From the NCBI GenBank assembly GCA_005882055.1, contig VBGQ01000046.1:1-5538 (forward strand): 5,538 nucleotides of DNA. The letters run 5' to 3'. How positions within the stretch are numbered: the first letter of the stretch is position 1; each line of letters begins with the position of its first letter. A program made the position numbers and the translations under genes. Positions 1 to 3,716 of the stretch are shown here, one piece after another. The notes below the pieces were generated by a model. It saw nothing but the letters and a program-made list of their open reading frames with translations, had not been told where the DNA came from and made no database searches. The stretch comes from Chloroflexota bacterium. GTDB taxonomy: Bacteria > Chloroflexota > Limnocylindria > QHBO01.

Positions 1-204
1 GACACCGAGTCCGAGCCGGGGCACGGTTTCGAGCTCGGCACCGGCTGCGTGCAGGAGTCGCTCGAGCGTCGTCAGGCGGGGTGTTACGGTTCCACGCTCG
101 ATGCGTGCGATGGTCGGCTGCGGTACGCCGGTGGCGGCGGCCAGCTGCCGCTGCGTGAGCCCTGCGCGACGCCTGGCATATTGCAAGATTTGAGGTCCGC
201 TCAC
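1..204 (-). CDS. Xre-family helix-turn-helix regulator, cut by left window edge
   Basis: Reading leftward from a GTG at 204-202 gives 68 open codons that reach the window edge, so the C-terminus is missing. Residues about 5-60 form a classical Cro/C1 (Xre) domain: QILQYARRRAGLTQRQLAAA, then a recognition helix around TGVPQPTIARIERG, then TPRLTTLERLLHAAG. This predicts a cytoplasmic, sequence-specific DNA-binding protein. GTG is chosen because the nearby ATG (213-211) runs into a stop after three codons, and because a TATCAT hexamer lies exactly at -12 to -7 from the GTG. There is no Shine-Dalgarno. A near-palindrome (213-230) overlaps this promoter, suggesting autorepression. It lies 35 nt after the VOC stop on the same strand, so read-through is possible. 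In my recollection, similar small Xre proteins are often antitoxins or partners of a downstream nucleotidyltransferase; the partner would be outside the window. Confidence 0.85.
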   Translation of the reverse strand, partial: MSGPQILQYARRRAGLTQRQLAAATGVPQPTIARIERGTVTPRLTTLERLLHAAGAELETVPRLGLGV

Positions 205-210
205 GCGCTC

Positions 211-216
211 ATGATA
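211..216 (-). promoter_or_regulatory. -10 element of a leaderless promoter for the left Xre gene
   Basis: The minus strand reads TATCAT from 216 to 211, exactly -12 to -7 relative to the GTG at 204. With the usual six-base discriminator, transcription would start on the first base of the start codon. No convincing -35 is visible at the expected spacing. Confidence 0.5.
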
Positions 217-230
217 ACATATGTGCTATC
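213..230. promoter_or_regulatory. Near-palindromic candidate operator for the left Xre gene
   Basis: GATAACATATGTGCTATC is an imperfect palindrome: GATA and TATC ends, a CA/TG pair inside, and 7 of 9 symmetric positions complementary. It overlaps the -10 hexamer of the Xre gene. Dimeric Xre repressors commonly bind such sites to shut off their own promoter; binding here is inferred. Confidence 0.45.
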
Positions 231-239
231 AGGAGCCCC

Positions 240-644
240 TTAACTGGACAGCTCCCAGCAGTGGCCGCCGGGGTCGGCGAAGGTTGCGGTGCGCGGGCCC
301 CACGGCCGATCCATCGGTCCATTCAGGAACTCGACGCCACGCGCACGTAGGCGCTCGTAGACCGCATCGACGTCGCCCACCTCTAGCGTCAACAGCATTC
401 GGGCAGGAGCGCCCGCCTCGCCAACCGCCGCCGGCTCGATCAGCTCCGGCGCGCTGGCCCTCGTGAGCAGGTTGATGACGACGTTGGGGAACCGGAAGGC
501 GCAGCTTGTGGCGTCCTCGTTGACGACCGGCATCTCGAAGACGTCCCGATAGAACCGCTTGGCCTCCTCCAGGTCGTCGACGAAGAGGGTGACGGCGAAC
601 AGGCGCTTGGCCCAGGGATCGGCTGTGCGGGAGTCGGCGCTCAT
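240..644 (-). CDS. VOC-superfamily (glyoxalase/bleomycin-resistance/dioxygenase fold) protein
   Basis: A 134-residue protein, normal size for a single-chain VOC protein with two beta-alpha-beta-beta-beta modules. Module one begins near residue 14 with RLFAVTLFVDDLEEAKRFY, the usual start of the fold. Module two begins near LLTLEVGDVDAVYERLRARG and ends with FADPGGHCWEL, where Glu131 sits at the typical C-terminal metal-ligand position. The family includes lyases, dioxygenases, isomerases and drug-binding proteins, and the substrate cannot be read from sequence. The ATG overlaps the stop of the upstream RibD-C-like gene by four bases (ATGA at 641-644), so the two are almost certainly co-transcribed and translationally coupled. 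No Shine-Dalgarno is obvious. Pairs of small VOC and dihydrofolate-reductase-like proteins are common in environmental genomes and usually remain functionally unassigned. Confidence 0.9.
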   Translation of the reverse strand: MSADSRTADPWAKRLFAVTLFVDDLEEAKRFYRDVFEMPVVNEDATSCAFRFPNVVINLLTRASAPELIEPAAVGEAGAPARMLLTLEVGDVDAVYERLRARGVEFLNGPMDRPWGPRTATFADPGGHCWELSS

Positions 645-1246
645 GCGAACGACCCAGTGACGAGCTCGCCCGCGGGCTCGTACGTGCCAATGAACACGCC
701 CGTGCTGGCGACCTGGCTATCCACGAGCTTCAGAGCGGCCGGGATGGCGCCGTCCGCGAAGAGCCGCTTCCCCGAACCGATGACCACGGGGAAGACCCAC
801 AGGTGGTACTCGTCGATGAGGTTGCCGCGCATCAGGGTCTGGATCAGGTTTCCGCTGCCGTGCACCTGCATCTCGGGCCCGTCTCCCTGTTTGAGCGCGT
901 TGACCGCCTCAGCAACATCTCCCTCCAGCAGGACCGATGGACCCCAATCCAGCGAGGGTTGCCCGTGCGAGGCGACGTACTTGGTCGCGTCGTTGAGCGG
1001 TTTTGCGCCGGCTTCCTCGGGTGCGTTCGGCCAATACGAGGCGAAGATCTCGTAGGTCCTGCGGCCAAGGACGAGGTCGAAGGGCTTGCCCATGATCTGG
1101 CCCATGGCGGTGCCCATCGCGTCATCCCAGAAGTTCACGGACCAGCCACCGTACGTGAACCCCCCGCTGTCGTCTTCCTGCGGACCGCCGGGCGCCTGCA
1201 TGACCCCATCGAGGGTCAGAAATGTTGTCGTGATCAGCTTTCTCAT
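641..1246 (-). CDS. Dihydrofolate reductase family protein (RibD C-terminal domain-like, YyaP/YwjB type)
   Basis: A 201-residue protein covering the whole RibD_C/DHFR-like domain. Visible family features are the opening strand RKLITTTFLTLDGVMQAPGG (2-21), the GRRTYE motif (61-66) after a hydrophobic strand, the glycine-rich nucleotide-binding stretch VHGSGNLIQTLM (128-139) and FPVVIGSGKRLF (152-163). Relatives bind NADPH; true RibD reduces a pyrimidine riboside in riboflavin synthesis. This standalone type lacks the deaminase domain and sits with no riboflavin genes, so a generic NAD(P)H-dependent reductase is the safest call. It is the first gene of a two-gene, possibly three-gene, minus-strand operon with the VOC protein. 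The ATG at 1246-1244 has TAGGCT exactly at -12 to -7 and no Shine-Dalgarno. Its start codon lies 18 bp from that of the divergent toroid gene. Confidence 0.92.
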   Translation of the reverse strand: MRKLITTTFLTLDGVMQAPGGPQEDDSGGFTYGGWSVNFWDDAMGTAMGQIMGKPFDLVLGRRTYEIFASYWPNAPEEAGAKPLNDATKYVASHGQPSLDWGPSVLLEGDVAEAVNALKQGDGPEMQVHGSGNLIQTLMRGNLIDEYHLWVFPVVIGSGKRLFADGAIPAALKLVDSQVASTGVFIGTYEPAGELVTGSFA

Positions 1247-1263
1247 CCGGTTAGCCTAGACCG
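1247..1263. promoter_or_regulatory. Overlapping divergent -10 elements in a 17-bp bidirectional promoter
   Basis: Only 17 bp separate the two divergent start codons. The plus strand has TAGCCT at 1252-1257, exactly -12 to -7 from the ATG at 1264. The minus strand has TAGGCT at 1258-1253, exactly -12 to -7 from the ATG at 1246. The two hexamers share five base pairs through the symmetric core TAGCCTA. No Shine-Dalgarno fits on either side and -35 matches are poor. Both genes are therefore predicted to be leaderless and to compete for, or share, RNA polymerase at one site. Confidence 0.6.
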
Positions 1264-2244
1264 ATGACCGCTGAGGATCCCGCCATCGACTGGCTGCTCG
1301 AGTCCGATGAGCCGGCCATCCGGTATCGGACACGCACGTGGCTGCTTGGACAGTCGGAGACGAGCGCAGCTGTCCGGCGCGACCGTAAGGAGGCATGGGG
1401 CGGACCGATCGTATCAACCCTCCTCGACTTCACGCCGGAGGCGAAGGCCGATCCGTACCGGAAGTGGTGGGGCCTGCACTGGCGCCTGGTGAGCCTCGCG
1501 TACTTCGCGCTCCCGTCGGATGAGGCGAAAGTTCGCGAGAAGCTCGACGAGGGGATCGACGCGGAGCTGACCTGGATCGCCAACCCGCGCCGCCTCGAGG
1601 CCCCGCAGCGGCTGCGCAAGGACGGGCTTTACCTTTCGGATGCGTCCATGGAGGGCAACGCCCTCTATGCTGCGAGCCGCCTTGGCCACGAGCGCGACGA
1701 ACGCGTGGGTTCGCTGGTCGAGGCGCTCCGCAAGTGGCAATGGCCCGATGGCGGCTGGAACTGCGACGGCGCCGCCTCAGGCTATCGGTCCAGCTTCCAC
1801 GAGAGCTGGGCGACCGCAATCGGCCTAGCGTCCTACTACCACGCCACCGGCAATCCAGAGGCACTGGCCGCCGCTCGGCGCACCGCCGAGCTGTTGCTCG
1901 ACCATCGGCTCTTCCGGACGTTGAAAGATGGCGAGCTCATCCATTCCAGCTTTGTCGTCTTGCACTGGCCGGCGTATTGGCACTACGACTTCCTGGGCGG
2001 CCTGCGGGTGCTCAACGCGGTGGACCGCGCGCTGCTGCGCGACCCGCGCGCGGCGGATGCCCTGGACCTGCTGGAGGAGAAGCGCCTGCCGGACGGGCGC
2101 TTCCAAGCTGGGCGAGCCTGGTGGCAGCGTCAGAGCAACGCCACCTCGGCGGTCGACGTGATCGATTGGGGCAAGGGCCAGCCCAGCGAGGTCTTGACGC
2201 TCCAGGCGCTCGCAATCCTGAAGGCCGCCGGGCGCGGCGGCTAG
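1264..2244 (+). CDS. Alpha/alpha-toroid protein of the prenyltransferase/squalene-cyclase-like superfamily
   Basis: A 326-residue, probably soluble protein built from paired helices. It opens with IDWLLESDEPAIRYRTRTWL, a typical start for this group. The squalene-oxidase/prenyltransferase repeat is clearest at residues 159-168, QWPDGGWNCD, followed by SSFHESWATAIGLASYY (from about 176) and PAYWHYDFLGGLRVL (from about 236). A second repeat-like turn, KRLPDGRFQ, lies near 275-283, and the end DWGKGQPSEVLTLQALAILK matches family style. The fold is shared by terpene cyclases, protein prenyltransferases and uncharacterised enzymes. The DxDD acid motif of squalene-hopene cyclase is absent and no terpenoid genes are nearby, so cyclase activity should not be assumed. 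Conserved Trp, His and Asp residues may line a cavity. The start is the ATG at 1264, supported by the -10 element at 1252-1257. Confidence 0.8.
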   Translation: MTAEDPAIDWLLESDEPAIRYRTRTWLLGQSETSAAVRRDRKEAWGGPIVSTLLDFTPEAKADPYRKWWGLHWRLVSLAYFALPSDEAKVREKLDEGIDAELTWIANPRRLEAPQRLRKDGLYLSDASMEGNALYAASRLGHERDERVGSLVEALRKWQWPDGGWNCDGAASGYRSSFHESWATAIGLASYYHATGNPEALAAARRTAELLLDHRLFRTLKDGELIHSSFVVLHWPAYWHYDFLGGLRVLNAVDRALLRDPRAADALDLLEEKRLPDGRFQAGRAWWQRQSNATSAVDVIDWGKGQPSEVLTLQALAILKAAGRGG

Positions 2245-2277
2245 GAATAGTGGCCGTACGACCAACGAGCGCTCAGG

Positions 2278-2303
2278 GTCTGGCCCAACGTTGGCCTCCA
2301 GAC
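2278..2303 (+). terminator. Possible terminator hairpin after the toroid gene, no U-tract
   Basis: GTCTGG (2278-2283) pairs perfectly with CCAGAC (2298-2303), about 34 nt after the toroid stop. Two more G-C pairs (2284-2285 with 2293-2294) are possible next to a bulge, and the inside contains the 10-bp palindrome CCAACGTTGG (2285-2294). No T-run follows, so it is at best a weak or Rho-assisted end. Confidence 0.25.
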
Positions 2304-2334
2304 GTCGATCGGCTACAAATGCGGGCCGATTGAC
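2304..2334 (+). repeat. Inverted repeat (10-bp arms) with an 11-nt loop
   Basis: GTCGATCGGC (2304-2313) and GCCGATTGAC (2325-2334) are complementary at 9 of 10 positions, and the tenth is a G-U pair in RNA. The loop, TACAAATGCGG, carries most of a 12-mer that recurs at 3692-3703. It could be a transcript-end hairpin, a structured element or a protein-binding site. There is no T-run. Confidence 0.45.
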
Positions 2335-2432
2335 TACCGGAATCGCTCTCCGCGTTGTCGCGGGAGTCGCGCGGCATCTCTCGATCGTCGCAAGGCCACT
2401 ATTCGTGGCGCGACCCCGGCGGCAGGCCGCGC

Positions 2433-2438
2433 TATCGT
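2433..2438 (+). promoter_or_regulatory. -10 element of a leaderless promoter for the methyltransferase
   Basis: TATCGT lies exactly at -12 to -7 from the GTG at 2445, with six bases (GACGAG) between them. This hexamer decides the start: it favours GTG 2445 over the TTG 90 bases upstream. Confidence 0.5.
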
Positions 2439-2444
2439 GACGAG

Positions 2445-3104
2445 GTGACCTGCCCTGGACCTGGCTGCTGTGGGCCGCGCTGCAACGTGTTCGACGATCC
2501 CGCCGCGCGCGATGAGCTGAAGTCTTACCGCGAGAAGGGTCCGGACGCCCAGGAGCTCGAGCTCGTCTCCGCCCTGGCGGGGGAGGGCCTGGAGGGCGCG
2601 ACGGTCGTGGACATCGGTGCCGGGGTTGGCGCCATCGGGCACGCGCTGGTCGCGGCCGGGGCCAGCCAGGTGACCGATGTGGATGGCTCGCCCGCCTACC
2701 TTGCGGCCGCCCATGAAGAGGCTGACCGCCTGGGGACGGCGGAGCGCTGGCGGTTCATGGAGGGCGACTACGTGGGGCTGGCCGACGACATCGGTCCGGC
2801 GGACGTCACGACGCTGGGCCGGGTGCTGTGCTGCTACGAGGACTGGCGCGGGTTGGTCGCCGCCTCCACGGCCAGGACGCGGCGTCTGTACGGCGTGGTC
2901 TATCCGGTGAGCCGATGGTGGATGCGCGCGCTCGCGGCGTCCGGAAATGCCGTGTTCGGGCTGTTCACGGACAAGATGCGCCTCTACATCCACCCCGATC
3001 GCCAGATCGACGCCGCGATCCGTGCGGCCGGCTTTCAGCCGATCTACGCGCGGAAGGGACTGTTCTGGCAGACCGCTGCCTACCGCCGGCGTCCTACAGC
3101 TTGA
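2445..3104 (+). CDS. Class I SAM-dependent methyltransferase with a Cys-rich N-terminus
   Basis: A 219-residue cytoplasmic Rossmann-fold methyltransferase. Motif I is VVDIGAGVGAIG (54-65), the glycine-rich SAM loop. Asp80 in VTDVDGSP fits the acidic residue that binds the SAM ribose, and GDY (107-109) fits the position contacting the adenine. A conserved LGRVLCCYEDW stretch follows and the chain ends in the usual beta hairpin, GLFWQTAAYRR. Before the fold lies CPGPGCCGPRC with Cys 3, 8, 9 and 13, then FDDPAARDELKSYREKGPD, a linker common in this subfamily. The substrate is unknown; the cysteines could bind metal or be structural. I start at GTG 2445 because this gives the family-like N-terminus and a -10 hexamer at the leaderless position. 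A TTG at 2355 would add 30 residues rich in Arg and Ser. The stop overlaps the -35 of the following toxin-antitoxin promoter. Confidence 0.85.
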   Translation: MTCPGPGCCGPRCNVFDDPAARDELKSYREKGPDAQELELVSALAGEGLEGATVVDIGAGVGAIGHALVAAGASQVTDVDGSPAYLAAAHEEADRLGTAERWRFMEGDYVGLADDIGPADVTTLGRVLCCYEDWRGLVAASTARTRRLYGVVYPVSRWWMRALAASGNAVFGLFTDKMRLYIHPDRQIDAAIRAAGFQPIYARKGLFWQTAAYRRRPTA

Positions 3105-3130
3105 CGGGACTGTACATCTGTACGTACAGT
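3101..3130 (+). promoter_or_regulatory. Sigma70-type promoter of the toxin-antitoxin operon
   Basis: TTGACG (3101-3106) and TACAGT (3125-3130) are separated by 18 bp, the best-formed -35/-10 pair in the window. Transcription would start near 3137, leaving a leader of only about two bases before the ATG at 3139. The -35 overlaps the methyltransferase stop codon. Confidence 0.6.
3109..3130. promoter_or_regulatory. Palindromic operator for the YefM-type antitoxin
   Basis: CTGTACGTACAG (3118-3129) is a perfect 12-bp palindrome. The half-site CTGTAC also occurs at 3110-3115, eight bases upstream, within TGTACA (3111-3116), and ACTGTAC (3109-3115) is inverted as GTACAGT (3124-3130). The array fills the spacer and -10 of the promoter. 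The known E. coli yefM-yoeB operator is also built on TGTACA hexamers, which supports autorepression by the antitoxin here. Confidence 0.65.
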
Positions 3131-3138
3131 AGACCAAC

Positions 3139-3414
3139 ATGAAGACCGTACCGGTGAGCGAGCTTCGCCAACGCGTTGCGGAGGTGTTGGATGACCTCAA
3201 GACATCCGACGAACCTACCGTTGTCCTCCAGCGATCGCAGAAGGCTGCCTACCTCGTCAGCGCCGACCGATACGAGCGGGATCAGGCGGAGCTTGCCGCC
3301 CTACGAAGGGCCCTCTTCGTGCGCGAGGTGCGCGAGGCGGAGTCTGAGTATCGGGCCGGCGAAGCGCACTCGTTCGACGATATGGAGGCGCTACTCGACG
3401 AGCTGAAGGGCTGA
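3139..3414 (+). CDS. Type II antitoxin, Phd/YefM family
   Basis: A 91-residue protein of typical antitoxin length. It opens with MKTVPVSELRQRVAEVLDDL, the Phd/YefM signature in which a short strand and helix begin the dimeric DNA-binding domain. TVVLQRSQKAAYLVSADRYE (27-46) continues the fold. Residues from about 48 on are charged and helical, ending in FDDMEALLDEL, the region that in relatives wraps and neutralises the toxin. It would bind the palindromic operator overlapping its promoter, alone or with toxin, and repress the operon. Its stop is one base before the toxin GTG, so the two are co-translated. The pairing of a Phd/YefM antitoxin with a RelE/YafQ-like toxin is common. The gene symbol is left blank because paralogue identity cannot be decided. 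Confidence 0.9.
   Translation: MKTVPVSELRQRVAEVLDDLKTSDEPTVVLQRSQKAAYLVSADRYERDQAELAALRRALFVREVREAESEYRAGEAHSFDDMEALLDELKG
3404..3409 (+). promoter_or_regulatory. Shine-Dalgarno of the toxin gene
   Basis: GAAGGG at the end of the antitoxin gene lies six bases before the toxin GTG at 3416. It is the clearest ribosome-binding site in the window, and it supports GTG as the start because the first in-frame ATG is 66 bases further in. Confidence 0.6.
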
Positions 3415-3415
3415 C

Positions 3416-3670
3416 GTGCGGGTCGTCGCGTCGAGCCGGTTCCTGCGAAGGGCGAGGAAACTGACTGATCCCCAGGCGACGATGCTCCGCGCGGCGCTAC
3501 GCCGATTCAGCATCAACCCGCGCGATCCACTCCTGCGCACGCACAAACGCAAGGGCGAGCTCGCCGGCTATTGGGCATTCAGCGTCGCTGATGACCCGCG
3601 AGTCGTCTTCCGCTGGGAGGGCGAGGTGGCGTTCCTAGTCGGCCTCGGGTCGCATGACGAGGTCTACTGA
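3416..3670 (+). CDS. Type II toxin, RelE/ParE superfamily (YafQ/RelE-StbE-like mRNA interferase)
   Basis: An 84-residue basic protein directly after the antitoxin, matching the small RelE fold. It opens with MRVVASSRFLRRARKL, the usual first strand and helix. The central part is THKRKGELAGYWAFSVADDP (42-61), then RVVFRWEGEVAFLVGLGSHDEVY. The spacing of HxxxGxxxG and the ending GSHDEVY resemble YafQ, which cleaves ribosome-bound mRNA. By that alignment His43, Asp60 and His80 fit catalytic positions, but the place of the second YafQ histidine (H63) is Ser56. Many RelE/StbE-type relatives differ here too, so activity is likely but not assured. The GTG start has a good Shine-Dalgarno and only one base separates it from the antitoxin stop. 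A hairpin forms over its stop codon. Confidence 0.88.
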   Translation: MRVVASSRFLRRARKLTDPQATMLRAALRRFSINPRDPLLRTHKRKGELAGYWAFSVADDPRVVFRWEGEVAFLVGLGSHDEVY

Positions 3671-3689
3671 GCCGACGGACTGGCTCGGT
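3666..3689 (+). terminator. Hairpin at the end of the toxin-antitoxin operon, no U-tract
   Basis: ACTGAGCC (3666-3673) pairs with GGCTCGGT (3682-3689), with one U-G pair and an 8-nt loop. The left arm includes the toxin stop codon. The motif ACAAATGCGGGC begins three bases later. With no T-run this is a weak terminator candidate; it may also stabilise the mRNA 3' end. Confidence 0.35.
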
Positions 3690-3691
3690 TC

Positions 3692-3703
3692 ACAAATGCG
3701 GGC
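3692..3703 (+). repeat. Second copy of the intergenic 12-mer ACAAATGCGGGC
   Basis: Identical to 2315-2326. Both copies follow a CGG-T flank (CGGCT and CGGTTC) and both lie in a spacer just downstream of a plus-strand gene, here only if the oxidoreductase starts at 3717. The function is unknown and chance identity of a 12-mer in a window this size is possible. Confidence 0.3.
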
Positions 3704-3709
3704 AATACT
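3704..3709 (+). promoter_or_regulatory. -10-like element before the FAD oxidoreductase
   Basis: AATACT lies at -13 to -8 from ATG 3717, one base off the leaderless position seen at other genes and with A instead of T at its first base. No Shine-Dalgarno fits any of the three possible starts. Confidence 0.3.
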
Positions 3710-3716
3710 TAGACGG

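Larger units (their letters stand above)
2245..2444. other. 200-bp spacer with two hairpins and the upstream region of the methyltransferase
   Basis: No convincing gene lies here. The region holds a hairpin at 2278-2303, a longer inverted repeat at 2304-2334 whose loop carries most of the repeated motif ACAAATGCGGGC, and the -10 element at 2433-2438. The methyltransferase frame stays open back to a TTG at 2355, but the added 30 residues look unlike the protein family. Confidence 0.6.

Noticed and set aside
202..213. Three-codon ATG reading frame (ATGAGCGCGTGA) overlapping the left Xre start, as a leader peptide
   Set aside because: Too short to support, and the GTG with its -10 at -12 to -7 explains the region better.
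2355..2444. Longer methyltransferase start at TTG 2355
   Set aside because: The added residues are Arg/Ser-rich and unlike the family, TTG is a weak start, and a -10 hexamer fits GTG 2445.
2334..3200. Minus-strand 288-codon open frame across the methyltransferase
   Set aside because: It is a shadow of the plus-strand methyltransferase in GC-rich DNA. The translation is Arg/Pro/Ala/Gly-rich with no domain, and the plus frame has a full set of SAM motifs.
3682..3710. GGTTCACAAATGC as a tRNA T-arm remnant or attachment site
   Set aside because: No acceptor stem, anticodon arm or CCA context can be built around it, and no integrase or tRNA gene is present.
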